A DNA stretch of 64,000 nt from a bacterium (GCA_004561545.1 SFVK01000014.1:1-64000), one strand, 5' to 3'; shown: positions 31,454-40,193, numbered from the stretch's first letter. Notes: generated by a model from the letters alone, not told the origin. Numbers and translations are program-made.

Positions 31454-32464
31454 ATGACCATCAAAGACATTGCGCGGGAATCCGGGTACGCGGTGGGAAC
31501 CGTCTCCCGGGTCATCAACAACAGCCCCAACGTGAGCGAGGCCGCCCGCGCGAGGGTTCTGGAAGTGGTGGAAAAATACAACTTTCAGCCCAATTCCAAC
31601 GCCAAGCATCTCAAGCAGCAGTCCAGCCAGGGCATCTCGATGATTGTCAAGGGCACCCACAACCTGCTGTTTGCCCCCATTCTGGAGCGCGCCCAGGCCG
31701 TGTGCGAGGACGCCGGGTACAGCAGCAGCGTTTGCTACATCGACGAGGACGAGAACGAGGTGGACCGTGCCCGCCAGATCTGCCGGGAGCACAAGCCCTT
31801 TGGCATTATCTTTTTCGGCTCGGACACCAACAACTTCACCCAGTCGCTCACCGACCTGGGGGTTCCCTGCCTGCTCATGACCAACATGGCTGCGGGCAGC
31901 CCCATCGAAAACCTGTCCAGCGTCAGCGTGGACGATACCGGCTCGGCCGCCTCGGTGATTGAGTATCTTTACCACCGGGGCCACCGCCGCATCGGGCTGA
32001 TCGGCGGCGATCCCAAATGCTCCCACCCCAGCGGCGCCCGTCTGGCGGGCTGCCTGAGCAGCTTTACCCGCCTGGGCCTGCCCTTTGACCCGGCGGCCCA
32101 GTACGCCTGCACCCGCTTTACGCTGGAGGGCGGCTATCAGGGCATGGAATCCCTGCTGGAGCATTGCCCCGGGCTGACCGCCGTCTTTGCTTACAGTGAC
32201 ATTATGGCCATCGGCGCCATCCGCGCGCTGCAGGACCACGGTCTGCGGGTGCCCCAGGACGTCTCGGTCTGCGGCTTTGACGGCATCGAACTGGGGGATT
32301 ACCTCTTTCCCCGGCTCACCACCATCCGTCAGCCGGTGGACCGCCTGGCCATGCGGGGGATCAGCATCCTGATCCACTGCATTGAGGAAAGCTCCGACGC
32401 CATCCACGAGATTGTCCCCTACCAGTTTGTGGAGGGGGAAAGCGTCCGCGCGCTGACCGAATGA
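31454..32464 (+). CDS. LacI-family transcriptional regulator
   Basis: 336 residues from ATG 31454 with AAAGGAG upstream. The N-terminal helix-turn-helix is canonical: MTIKDIARESGYAVGTVSRVINN, then VSEAARARVLEVVEKYNFQPN and the hinge. The remainder is a periplasmic-binding-protein-like sensor domain (VDDTGSAASVIEYLYHRGH, then AVFAYSDIMAIGAIRAL, then VPQDVSVCGFDGI). It should bind the operators at 28138 and perhaps 27975 and respond to a sugar, probably a maltose- or glucan-derived oligosaccharide given the neighbouring glucanotransferase. Confidence 0.9.
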   Translation: MTIKDIARESGYAVGTVSRVINNSPNVSEAARARVLEVVEKYNFQPNSNAKHLKQQSSQGISMIVKGTHNLLFAPILERAQAVCEDAGYSSSVCYIDEDENEVDRARQICREHKPFGIIFFGSDTNNFTQSLTDLGVPCLLMTNMAAGSPIENLSSVSVDDTGSAASVIEYLYHRGHRRIGLIGGDPKCSHPSGARLAGCLSSFTRLGLPFDPAAQYACTRFTLEGGYQGMESLLEHCPGLTAVFAYSDIMAIGAIRALQDHGLRVPQDVSVCGFDGIELGDYLFPRLTTIRQPVDRLAMRGISILIHCIEESSDAIHEIVPYQFVEGESVRALTE

Positions 32465-32528
32465 ATTTCTTCCTTATTTATAATACAACCTGTTCGCCCC
32501 ATTTCAACCAAGAAAGGGTGTGTGTTTC

Positions 32529-33965
32529 ATGCGAGAAAGCGGCGTTCTGATGCATCTGACCAGCCTGCCCTCGCCCTATGGGATTGGTACCATGGGCGCG
32601 GCGGCCCGGGAATTTGTGGATTTTCTTGCCGCCGCCGGGCAGCGTTACTGGCAGCTTCTGCCCATCTGCCCCACCAGTTATGGGGACAGTCCCTATCAAT
32701 CCTTTTCCACCTTTGCCGGCAATCCCTACCTGATTGACCTGGATCTTCTGGCGCAGGATGGTCTGCTCCGCCCGGAGGAATACCGGTCCATTGACTGGGA
32801 GAGCACCCCCGACCGGGTGAACTACGGCGTGCTTTACCAAAAACGTCTGCCGGTGCTGCGCCTGGCGGCCCGGCGGCTGCTGGCCGATCCCCCCGCCGCC
32901 TACGGGACGTTCTGTGCGGCCAATGACTTCTGGCTGCCGGACTATGCCCTCTTTATGGCGCTCAAGGACGCCCACGGCGGCCGCGCCTGGAGCGAGTGGG
33001 AGGCCCCGCTGCGCCGCCGCGACCCCGCCGCGCTGGAATCTGCGCGGCAGCAGTACGCGGATGACATTGCGTTCTGGCAGGCGGTACAGTATCTCTTCTT
33101 TGACCAGTGGCAGGGGCTGAAAGCCTACGCCAACGACCACGGGGTGCGCATCATCGGCGACCTGCCCATCTATGTGGCCGCCGACAGCGTGGATGTGTGG
33201 AGCTCGCCGCAGTCCTTCCAGCTGGACGGCGACCTGCGCCCCATCGAGATTGCCGGCTGTCCGCCGGACGGCTTTTCGGCCACCGGCCAGCTGTGGGGCA
33301 ACCCCCTCTATGACTGGGACGCCATGGCAAAGGACGGCTACCGCTGGTGGGTGCGCCGCATTCAGGTGCTCAGCAGCATCTATGACGTGCTGCGCATCGA
33401 CCATTTCCGCGGGTTTGCGGGATACTACGCCATCCCCCGCGGCGCCACCACCGCCGCCGGCGGGCGGTGGCGCAAGGGTCCCGGCATGGACCTGTTCCGG
33501 GCCGTGGACGCGGCGCTGGGCAAGCGGGAAATCATTGCCGAGGACCTGGGCTTCCTCACCGACGATGTGCGGGAGCTTTTGGCGCAAAGCGGCTACCCCG
33601 GCATGAAGGTGCTGGAATTTGCCTTTGACAGCCGGGAGAGCGGCAACTATCTGCCCCACACCTATCCCCGTCACTGTGTGGTCTACACCGGCACCCACGA
33701 CAACGAACCCCTCAACGGCTGGTTTGAGACTGCCGACCCCGCCGATGTGGCCTATGCGGTGGAATACCTCCGCCTGACCCCCGAAGAGGGCTACCACTGG
33801 GGCATGATGCGCGCCGCCTGGGCCAGTGTGGCCGATCTGGCGGTGGTGCAGGCCCAGGACCTGCTGGGGCTGGGCCGCGCGCTGCCGGGCAGCTTCACCC
33901 CGGAGCTGGCGTGGCGGCTGCACCGCCAGATGGAGCTTTACGGCCGCCTGCCCCAAACCGAATAA
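32529..33965 (+). CDS. malQ: 4-alpha-glucanotransferase (GH77), C-terminal block shortened
   Basis: 478 residues from ATG 32529 (MRESGVLMHLTSLPSPYGIG). GH77 catalytic residues are present: Asp nucleophile in LRIDHFRGF near residue 292, Glu in IAEDLGF near 338, and Asp in TGTHDNEP near 395. Near the C-terminus the family normally has an R-MN-P-G...GNWxWR block after LLGLG; here LGLGR runs straight into ALPGSFTPEL, so about 17 residues appear to be missing in frame. The enzyme rearranges maltodextrins taken up by the upstream transporter. A TATAAT at 32479 with a weak -35 precedes it. Confidence 0.88.
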   Translation: MRESGVLMHLTSLPSPYGIGTMGAAAREFVDFLAAAGQRYWQLLPICPTSYGDSPYQSFSTFAGNPYLIDLDLLAQDGLLRPEEYRSIDWESTPDRVNYGVLYQKRLPVLRLAARRLLADPPAAYGTFCAANDFWLPDYALFMALKDAHGGRAWSEWEAPLRRRDPAALESARQQYADDIAFWQAVQYLFFDQWQGLKAYANDHGVRIIGDLPIYVAADSVDVWSSPQSFQLDGDLRPIEIAGCPPDGFSATGQLWGNPLYDWDAMAKDGYRWWVRRIQVLSSIYDVLRIDHFRGFAGYYAIPRGATTAAGGRWRKGPGMDLFRAVDAALGKREIIAEDLGFLTDDVRELLAQSGYPGMKVLEFAFDSRESGNYLPHTYPRHCVVYTGTHDNEPLNGWFETADPADVAYAVEYLRLTPEEGYHWGMMRAAWASVADLAVVQAQDLLGLGRALPGSFTPELAWRLHRQMELYGRLPQTE

Positions 33966-33981
33966 GCCATTCTCCCCTTTG

Positions 33982-34013
33982 CGCCGCCGGATTGCCTCCC
34001 GGCGGCGTTTTTT
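33982..34013 (+). terminator. Intrinsic terminator after malQ
   Basis: Nine-bp stem CGCCGCCGG/CCGGCGGCG with the loop ATTGCCTC and six T directly after. Confidence 0.85.
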
Positions 34014-34021
34014 GCGAACTT

Positions 34022-34067
34022 CAACAGCCAGCGCCCGCCGGAACTTCCCGGCGGGCGCTGGCTGTTG
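34022..34067. repeat. Perfect 20-bp inverted repeat with 6-nt loop
   Basis: CAACAGCCAGCGCCCGCCGG (34022-34041) and its exact complement (34048-34067) around AACTTC. It lies between convergent malQ and the deacetylase gene. There is no T tract, so it may be a processing or stability structure. Confidence 0.85.
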
Positions 34068-34115
34068 GATCGAAGACATCAGGGAACTGTTTTGCCAAAA
34101 GAGGCGGGGCCGGGC

Positions 34116-34928
34116 TCAGTCCAGCCGCACCAGCTGGCCGCCGGGGATCTCCAGGCGGTCGCCGTCCACCTCAATCCAGACCGACTGGAATGCGGGATTG
34201 TAGACCGCGTCCCCTGCGGCGGTGAACTGCAGGCGGCGGGCATCCTCCATATAGTCCACAATCTCGATGTTGGTGGCGTACCAGGTGTCCTCCCGGCCGG
34301 CCACCAGATCGCAGAACCGTTCCATCACATCCCAGTTGTTGTGCTGGGTGAACTCATAGCTGTGGCCCCAGACATACATCATGTACAAATACTGCGTTTT
34401 ATACAGTCCGACAAATCTCTGGGCATTTTCCAGCAGATTGTGGTTGTGGTGGCAGGTGGCGGTCCAGGCCATAAAATCCTCCGGCATGGCAAAATCGTCG
34501 GTGCTGCCCACGGTGCGTGCGTAGCGGATGCCCAGCGCGGGCAGAACGCCGGCAATCTCGCGGTTCCAGCTGCCGTTGGGGTAGGCCAGGCCGCGCACCG
34601 GTCTGCCCATCACACGTTCCAGCTCACGGCGGTCCTGCAGCACCTGCTCCACCACCTGCTCCATGGGGCTGCGGGCGATGGTGGGGTGCAGATAGGTGTG
34701 GCAGGCCACCTCGTGGCCGCGGTAAAGCCGGGGATACTCGCTCAGGGGGATGCGGTCATCCATGCGCAGGCCCGCATTGACGTTGAAGGTGCCCTTGATG
34801 CCATGGTCGTTGAGCAGTTTGACCAGACGGCGGTCCTCGGGCCGGCCGTCGTCATAGCTCATGGTCAGCACCTTGTGCCGGCCGCCGGGGAAACAGATAT
34901 AGATGTTTTTCAGCTTGGGAAATTCCAT
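34116..34928 (-). CDS. Polysaccharide deacetylase (CE4/NodB-like)
   Basis: 270 residues from ATG 34928 (AGAGGC upstream). CE4 motifs: motif 1 MSYDDGRPEDRR (catalytic base and metal Asp), motif 2 HEVACHTYLHP (metal His pair), and motif 3 region YPNGSW. No signal peptide, so probably cytoplasmic and acting on imported oligosaccharides. The sequence is followed by an unassigned C-terminal region with VWGHSYEF and NNWDVMERF, seen in clostridial members of this type. Upstream in the same direction lies a remnant of a beta-propeller lyase-like gene. Confidence 0.87.
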   Translation of the reverse strand: MEFPKLKNIYICFPGGRHKVLTMSYDDGRPEDRRLVKLLNDHGIKGTFNVNAGLRMDDRIPLSEYPRLYRGHEVACHTYLHPTIARSPMEQVVEQVLQDRRELERVMGRPVRGLAYPNGSWNREIAGVLPALGIRYARTVGSTDDFAMPEDFMAWTATCHHNHNLLENAQRFVGLYKTQYLYMMYVWGHSYEFTQHNNWDVMERFCDLVAGREDTWYATNIEIVDYMEDARRLQFTAAGDAVYNPAFQSVWIEVDGDRLEIPGGQLVRLD

Positions 34929-34942
34929 CGGGATGCCTCTTT

Positions 34943-35071
34943 TCAATCGACGTTCACAAGATAGATGCACGGTTTGCCGTGCTGGTCTGAGGTAAAGATA
35001 ACATGGTTTCCGTCCGGTGTAAAGCAGGGATGGGGGTGTTTCCGCATGAGTTCCCACGCTTTTCTTAAAAT
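34943..35071 (-). pseudogene. C-terminal remnant of an oligogalacturonate lyase/PD40 beta-propeller gene
   Basis: A minus frame ends at TGA 34943 after HPHPCFTPDGNHVIFTSD and GKPCIYLVNVD, a typical last blade of a PD40 beta-propeller, as in oligogalacturonate lyase (PL22) and TolB-like proteins. The frame closes upstream at 35088 and no other part of the gene is present. It is probably the 3' scar of a deleted carbohydrate-degrading gene that was in operon with the deacetylase. Confidence 0.65.
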
Positions 35072-35288
35072 GAAAATTTGTTATTTTGTTTTTGCCATAA
35101 GAATAACCTCCAATGGATTGAAATTACGGGCAAGTAAATAGATAGACCTATTCCAGCTCCTGTGTACCGACGCGGATTCCTGATGTTCCCCGCCCAATAC
35201 TCTTCTTTTTTATTCGGGCATACACTGGCGCGGTGCGTGCGCCGGGCCCCGGAGGGGGCTGACACGCGCAGAGGTTCCTGTTTGCCGC

Positions 35289-35324
35289 AAAAATGCCCCC
35301 GCCGGGCGGATGTCCGGCGGGGGC
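35289..35324 (-). terminator. Terminator of the dehydrogenase gene
   Basis: Minus strand: GCCCCCGCCGG and CCGGCGGGGGC arms, then ATTTTTG. It follows the 35340 stop. The rest of 35086-35288 shows no gene. Confidence 0.85.
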
Positions 35325-35339
35325 GGGGTGAGACGGGGT

Positions 35340-36365
35340 TCAGCAGTGGTATTCCATGGGGAAGGTCAGGTAGCCGATCTCATCCAGCTGGTCGCTGGTA
35401 ACATACCCGGCGGGGGCGTTCAGCAGGCTGGGGATGCGGTTGACGATGGTGGCGCAGGTGTGCTCCACCGTGGCGGGCTTGACCACATGGAACTCGGTGT
35501 TGGGCTCGCCGGTGATCCACCAGTCGCACATATCGCCGTCATCGGGACCGTAGACCTTGCCGATGGTCTCCTCCTCCACCGTGATGCCCTGCATGGTCTC
35601 GATGGTCACCACGGCGGACATCCCGATGCAGTTGCCGGCCTTGATGGTCTTGCCCAGCGTGGAAGAATAAAGGTCCTTGTCGATGATATAGGGAACGTGC
35701 TTCTGCTCGATGCTCTTGATGGTCAGGCCCAGCTTGTTGCAGATGGCCTCGCTGGCGTTCCAGGCGTAGGAAGGCTCAAACTCGGCGGGATGGGCGATCT
35801 GGGCCTCAAACTCCTCGGGGGTCAGGTCACAGCCGTGGGCCTTGGCCAGCGCCAGGCCGTACTCATCCACATTGTAGCTGTAAGCGCCCTTGATCTTCTC
35901 GATGCGGTTGCAGCCGCCCGCTACCATGGACACCATATTGATCCAGAAGATATCCTGCATACCGGAACCGGTGATGGTGCAGCCGGTGGCCTTGGCCAGG
36001 GCGTCCAGACGGTTGATCTGGGCCGCCGAGGTGGTCCAGGGGAAGATGGCTTCCTCGCAGGTGGTGATGACGTTGATGCCACGGGACACGCACTTTTCCA
36101 CATGGGGATAGATGTCCTTGATGAAGCTGAACAGCGTGACGATGGCCACATCGGCGTCGCACTCGTCCAGAACCTTGTCGGCATCGTCGGAGATCAGCAC
36201 GCCGGTCTTGACGCCCAGCCCGGCGTAGTCGCCCACATCCATGCCCAGAATGGCGGGGTTGCAGTCGATGGCGCCGACGATCTGTGCGCCGTGTTCATGC
36301 AGATAGCGCAGAATATACTTGCTCATTTTGCCGCAGCCGTACTGTACCACTTTAATCTTGTCCAT
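35340..36365 (-). CDS. 2,4-diaminopentanoate dehydrogenase-family NAD(P)-binding protein
   Basis: 341 residues. An N-terminal Rossmann fold (KVVQYGCGKMSKYILRYL) of the dihydrodipicolinate-reductase type is followed by a DapB-C-like domain. Residues ITTCEEAIFPWT near 110 and TGSGMQDIFWINMV near 138 match the 2,4-diaminopentanoate dehydrogenase (Ord) group of ornithine fermentation. Without the other ornithine genes nearby, a different amine or keto substrate is quite possible. A MerR-type promoter with a 19-bp spacer lies directly upstream, next to the MerR regulator gene. Confidence 0.75.
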   Translation of the reverse strand: MDKIKVVQYGCGKMSKYILRYLHEHGAQIVGAIDCNPAILGMDVGDYAGLGVKTGVLISDDADKVLDECDADVAIVTLFSFIKDIYPHVEKCVSRGINVITTCEEAIFPWTTSAAQINRLDALAKATGCTITGSGMQDIFWINMVSMVAGGCNRIEKIKGAYSYNVDEYGLALAKAHGCDLTPEEFEAQIAHPAEFEPSYAWNASEAICNKLGLTIKSIEQKHVPYIIDKDLYSSTLGKTIKAGNCIGMSAVVTIETMQGITVEEETIGKVYGPDDGDMCDWWITGEPNTEFHVVKPATVEHTCATIVNRIPSLLNAPAGYVTSDQLDEIGYLTFPMEYHC

Positions 36366-36448
36366 AACGAACCTCCTTTGACTGGTGTGACAGAGTCAGT
36401 ATTGACGGATTTTTAACGAACCATTCCCCGGTTCGTCCTGTTGTCTTT

Positions 36449-36479
36449 AGTATAAACCCTGTTCCAGAGAGAGAGTCAA
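36449..36479 (-). promoter_or_regulatory. MerR-type promoter (19-bp spacer) for the dehydrogenase gene
   Basis: Minus strand TTGACT (36479-36474) and TATACT (36454-36449) separated by 19 bp instead of 17, with a partial dyad (CTCTG-GAA-CAGGG) in the spacer. Overlong spacers are the hallmark of promoters that MerR proteins untwist. The MerR-family gene ends 10 bp further upstream. Confidence 0.75.
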
Positions 36480-36488
36480 GGATTTTTT

Positions 36489-37331
36489 TCAGCGGAACCG
36501 GACGGGCACCTGCAGGCGCAGATACATCCGGCGGTCGTCGCTGTCAAAGATGTTGGCCTCGGTCATGACCTCGCACAGATAATCCCCGCAGACATCGTAC
36601 TGCTGTTCCCGGCAGAATTCCAGCAGCCGCCCGGCGCAGTCGGCCTCATCGGCAAAGCGTTCCAGATAGATGCAGGCGTACATCCCGCTGTCCACCGCCG
36701 CAGCGTCGGCCCGGCCGGCCGCCACCCGGTGGTCCAGAAAGACAAAGAGCTTTTCGGGCACAAGGCGGCCCGCCAGAAAATCCGCCCGGGCGATGGAGGT
36801 GCCCACATTGTAGGAATAAATGTGGGTAAAGCCCTGCCGCAGCAGCTCGGCGCGCAGCCCGGCCAGCATTTTCTCATAGCCGGAAATGCCCGTCTCATAG
36901 AAATTTTCGGTGCAGGGAACCGCCCAAATGAACCGCCGGTCGATATATTCCAGCGAGATGGTTCCCGTGGTGGGAGATTTGCGGCGCCGTTCGATGCCGG
37001 CGATGGCCCGCTCCACCATGTCGTGCTGGATCTTGAGGTCCCGGATCTGGCGGTGGATCTGCTCATGCTTGCGCAGCAGCACGTCCTCGATGAGGGTGAT
37101 GTCCTCCCGGGCCAGAATGTCGCCAATTTCCGCCAGGCTCATGCCCAGCTCCTTCATGTATGCAATCATGTCCAGCCGGGCGTTCTGGCGGATGTCGTAG
37201 TAGCGGTAGCCGGTGGCCTCGTCGGTGTACCGGGGGTGGAGAAGCCCCAGCCGGTCGTACAGCCGCAGCGTGGCCACCGTCAGGTTGTTCATTTGAGCCA
37301 TCTTGCCGATGGAAAGCAGTCCGGGGTCCAT
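36489..37331 (-). CDS. MerR-family regulator with BmrR/GyrI-like effector domain
   Basis: 280 residues from ATG 37331, selected by AGGAGG eight bases upstream. MerR helix-turn-helix: LLSIGKMAQMNNLTVATLRLYDRLGLLHP, then TGYRYYDIRQNARLDMI and a dimerisation coil (HEQIHRQIRDLKIQHDMVERA). The C-terminal 150 residues form a GyrI-like ligand domain as in BmrR and related multidrug sensors. Likely controls the 35340 gene through the 19-bp-spacer promoter and perhaps its own. Its promoter is TTGACG (37403-37398), 17 bp, TAAACT (37380-37375). Confidence 0.88.
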   Translation of the reverse strand: MDPGLLSIGKMAQMNNLTVATLRLYDRLGLLHPRYTDEATGYRYYDIRQNARLDMIAYMKELGMSLAEIGDILAREDITLIEDVLLRKHEQIHRQIRDLKIQHDMVERAIAGIERRRKSPTTGTISLEYIDRRFIWAVPCTENFYETGISGYEKMLAGLRAELLRQGFTHIYSYNVGTSIARADFLAGRLVPEKLFVFLDHRVAAGRADAAAVDSGMYACIYLERFADEADCAGRLLEFCREQQYDVCGDYLCEVMTEANIFDSDDRRMYLRLQVPVRFR

Positions 37332-37374
37332 GATGCCGTCCTCCTGTTCATGTAAAACTCTCATCCATGGATAG

Positions 37375-37403
37375 AGTTTACCCGGTTTTCGGCGGCGCGT
37401 CAA
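37375..37403 (-). promoter_or_regulatory. Promoter of the MerR-family gene
   Basis: TTGACG and TAAACT on the minus strand with a standard 17-bp spacer, 44 bp before the start codon. Confidence 0.65.
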
Positions 37404-37581
37404 GGGGAATTTTTCCGGCGCGGCGCCAGGCGGGCGGCGTTTTCATTTTATCGTGTATTTGCCCCCATATTTCCAAAAATTTTACTAACCCCGCCCCGCC
37501 GGGCCGTGGTATTCTGGGGATAACAGAAATCCAACCCGGGTCTGCCGCCGTGCGGCGCCCGCACAGGAAAGGAGAACTCCC

Positions 37582-39843
37582 ATGCGCAATGTCATCAACA
37601 TCAACCAAGGCTGGAAATTCATCCGCGAGGATGCCGGCCTGCCCGACGCCCTGCCCGCCGGCTGGCAGGATGTGAACCTGCCCCACAGCTGGAACGCCGT
37701 GGACGGCATGGACGGCAACGGCAGCTTCTACCGCGGCACCTGCTGGTATGCCCGCAGCTTTGCAACGCCCCGCCAGCCCCTGCCCGGCGGCCGCGTCTAT
37801 GTGGAGGTCAACGCCGCCGGCCAGCAGGCCGATGTCTACGTCAACGGCCAGAAGGCGGCCCACCATGAGGGCGGCTACTCCAGGTTCCGCGCCGACGTGA
37901 CCGACCTGTGCAGAGAGGACGGCGACAACCTGCTGGTCATCGCCTGCTCCAACGAGCTGCTGGACCGCGTCTATCCCCAGAGCGCCGACTTCACCTTCTA
38001 CGGCGGCTTGTACCGCGGCGTCAACCTCATCAGCGTGCCGGCGGCCCACTTTGACCTGGACCACCTGGGCGGCCCCGCCCTCAAGGTGACCCCCAAACCC
38101 ACCGAGTGCGGCGGCGCCCTGTTTGAGATCGAGACCTGGGTGACCAATGGCGACGAGAACTTTACCGTTCTTTACTCCATCAAGGACGCCGACGGCAAGG
38201 AAGTGGCGGGCGGCTGCCGTCCCTACGACGATACCGCCATCAAGCTCTTTGTGCCCCGGGCCAAGCTGTGGAGCCCCGACGAGCCCAACCTCTACACCGT
38301 CACCGCCACCCTGCAGCGCCGCAACGAGGCCTATGACGAGGTCTGCTGCCGCAGCGGCGTGCGCAGCTTCTCCTGCGAGCCGGACAAGGGCTTCCTCCTC
38401 AACGGCGTGGCCACCCCGCTGCGCGGTGTCTCCCGCCATCAGGATATGCTCTACAAGGGCAACGCCCTGACCCGCGAGGATCACTACAACGACGCCCGCA
38501 TCATCAAGGAGCTGGGCGCCAACACCATCCGTCTGGCCCACTATCAGCACAGCGAGGACTTCTATGACGCCTGCGACGAGCTGGGCTTTGTGATCTGGGC
38601 CGAGATCCCCTTCATCAGCGTCATGAACCCCGACCCCGAGGCGCACCAGAACTGCATCAGCCAGATGAAGGAGCTGATCACCCAGGCCTACAACCATCCC
38701 TGCATCTGCTTCTGGGGCATCTCCAACGAGATCCTCATCGGCGGCATCAGCCAGAAGCTGGTGGACAACCATCATGAGCTCAACGCGCTGGTCAAGGAGC
38801 TGGACCCCACCCGTCTGACCACCATCGCCCATGTGTCCAGCACCCCGGTGAAGGGTCCCATGCACCGCATCACCGATGTGGAGAGCTACAACCACTACTT
38901 TGGCTGGTACGGCGGCAAGATCGAGGACAACGCCCCCTGGGTGGACAAGTTCCATGCCGACAACCCGGACATCTGCCTGGGCCTGTCGGAGTACGGCTGC
39001 GAGGGCATCATCACCTACCACGGCCCCAACCCCCAGTGCAAGGATTACAGCGAGGAGTATCAGGCGGTCTATCATGAGGGCCTGGCCCAGATGATCGACG
39101 AGCGCCCCTGGCTGTGGGCCACCCATGTGTGGAATATGTTCGACTTTGGCTGCGCGGCCCGCAACGAGGGCGGCGTCGCCGGGCGCAACAACAAGGGCCT
39201 GGTCACCATGGACCGCAAGACCCGCAAGGACAGCTTCTATGTCTATCAGGCCTACTGGGCCAAGGACCCCATGGTTCACATCGCGGGCCGCCGCTACGCC
39301 CAGCGCGCCGGGGAAACCACCCAGGTCAAGGTTTACTCCAACCAGAACACCGTCACCCTCTACCTGAACGGCAAGGTTGTCGGCGTGCAGACCGCCCACC
39401 GCGTCTTCAAGTTTGAGGTGGCGCTGGCCGAGGGCCAGAACATTCTGGTGGCCATCGCCGGCAGCGTGACCGACTCCATCACGCTGGAGAAGGTGGACAA
39501 GGAGCCTGCCATCTACGTCCTGCCCGAGTTCAACGAGCGCCAGGAGGGCGTGGCCAACTGGTTCAAGACGATGGGCAGCATGGATCTGGAAGCCCCCATG
39601 GAGTTCCCCGATGGCTATTACTCCATCAAGGACACGATGGAGCAGCTGGCCGAAAGCGAGGAGGCCTTTGCCATCGTGAGGAAGGCCGTCAAGCTGGCCA
39701 CCAACTTTGACGTGGCGCCCGGCGTGGGTATGTGGGATATGATGAAGAAGATGTCCCCCGAGAGCATGGGAGGAATGATCTCCGGTATGCCCGACGGCTT
39801 CATCGAGAGCCTCAACGCCCAGCTCATCAAGATTAAGAAGTAA
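37582..39843 (+). CDS. Glycoside hydrolase family 2 protein (beta-galactosidase/glucuronidase type)
   Basis: 753 residues, with GGAGAAC upstream. GH2 order: N-terminal sugar-binding jelly roll (WQDVNLPHSWNAVDG, FYRGTCWYAR), immunoglobulin-like domain, TIM barrel with LRGVSRHQDM and TIRLAHYQHSEDFYDACDELG. The acid/base Glu is in FWGISNEI near residue 380 and the nucleophile Glu is in LSEYGCEG near 470. After the barrel is a C-terminal beta domain and a helical tail that is unusual for GH2 (FNERQEGVANWF to the end, with a Met-rich MWDMMKKMSPESM stretch). No signal peptide, so it acts on imported sugars. The exact specificity is not readable. Confidence 0.88.
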   Translation: MRNVININQGWKFIREDAGLPDALPAGWQDVNLPHSWNAVDGMDGNGSFYRGTCWYARSFATPRQPLPGGRVYVEVNAAGQQADVYVNGQKAAHHEGGYSRFRADVTDLCREDGDNLLVIACSNELLDRVYPQSADFTFYGGLYRGVNLISVPAAHFDLDHLGGPALKVTPKPTECGGALFEIETWVTNGDENFTVLYSIKDADGKEVAGGCRPYDDTAIKLFVPRAKLWSPDEPNLYTVTATLQRRNEAYDEVCCRSGVRSFSCEPDKGFLLNGVATPLRGVSRHQDMLYKGNALTREDHYNDARIIKELGANTIRLAHYQHSEDFYDACDELGFVIWAEIPFISVMNPDPEAHQNCISQMKELITQAYNHPCICFWGISNEILIGGISQKLVDNHHELNALVKELDPTRLTTIAHVSSTPVKGPMHRITDVESYNHYFGWYGGKIEDNAPWVDKFHADNPDICLGLSEYGCEGIITYHGPNPQCKDYSEEYQAVYHEGLAQMIDERPWLWATHVWNMFDFGCAARNEGGVAGRNNKGLVTMDRKTRKDSFYVYQAYWAKDPMVHIAGRRYAQRAGETTQVKVYSNQNTVTLYLNGKVVGVQTAHRVFKFEVALAEGQNILVAIAGSVTDSITLEKVDKEPAIYVLPEFNERQEGVANWFKTMGSMDLEAPMEFPDGYYSIKDTMEQLAESEEAFAIVRKAVKLATNFDVAPGVGMWDMMKKMSPESMGGMISGMPDGFIESLNAQLIKIKK

Positions 39844-39862
39844 GCGCCTTCGCGCTCTCATC

Positions 39863-39901
39863 AAAACTCCCGTGCGCCCCGACCGGACGCACGGGAGTTT
39901 T
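39863..39901 (+). terminator. Intrinsic terminator after the GH2 gene
   Basis: AACTCCCGTGCG and CGCACGGGAGTT arms around an 11-nt loop, preceded by A and followed by T residues, so probably bidirectional. Confidence 0.85.
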
Positions 39902-39917
39902 ATCTGTTTTAGGAATT

Positions 39918-40193
39918 TCACAAAAACGGCGTGACTTGACTCCACCATTCGGGGGAATCATATGGAAGATAGGCCCACGCATCAATCACATGATTTAAAA
40001 GGTAACTTTGCGCACCGCAGTTTCGGTAATTTCCATCCAAATCGACATAAGCAATGCTGCATTCCGGGAAATGATCTTCCCAAATACGAATCAGGACAAA
40101 TGTATCTTTGGGCGGTGGGCTGCTTTTCTGCCACTGAATGATGCTCTGGTCAGACACCATAAAGGCATCCTCCATTTCTGCCCTGTTTTCCAT
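39918..40193 (-). CDS. Small hypothetical protein, DUF551-like
   Basis: 91 residues from ATG 40193, with GGGGGGACAGGA as ribosome site. The sequence MVSDQSIIQWQKSSPPPKDTFVLIR...AWAYLPYDSPEWW resembles the short DUF551 module (W-x-P...VLV...HWAPLP) often found in phage and accessory regions, but the match is loose. No known motif or membrane segment. Divergent from the XRE regulator across an AT-rich gap with a perfect palindrome, so likely repressed by it. Base composition is lower in GC than the neighbours. Confidence 0.6.
   Translation of the reverse strand: MENRAEMEDAFMVSDQSIIQWQKSSPPPKDTFVLIRIWEDHFPECSIAYVDLDGNYRNCGAQSYLLNHVIDAWAYLPYDSPEWWSQVTPFL

Noticed and set aside
35162..35401. A 79-codon plus-strand frame before the dehydrogenase terminator
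   Set aside because: No ribosome site, no similarity to known proteins, and it overlaps the terminator and the opposite gene.
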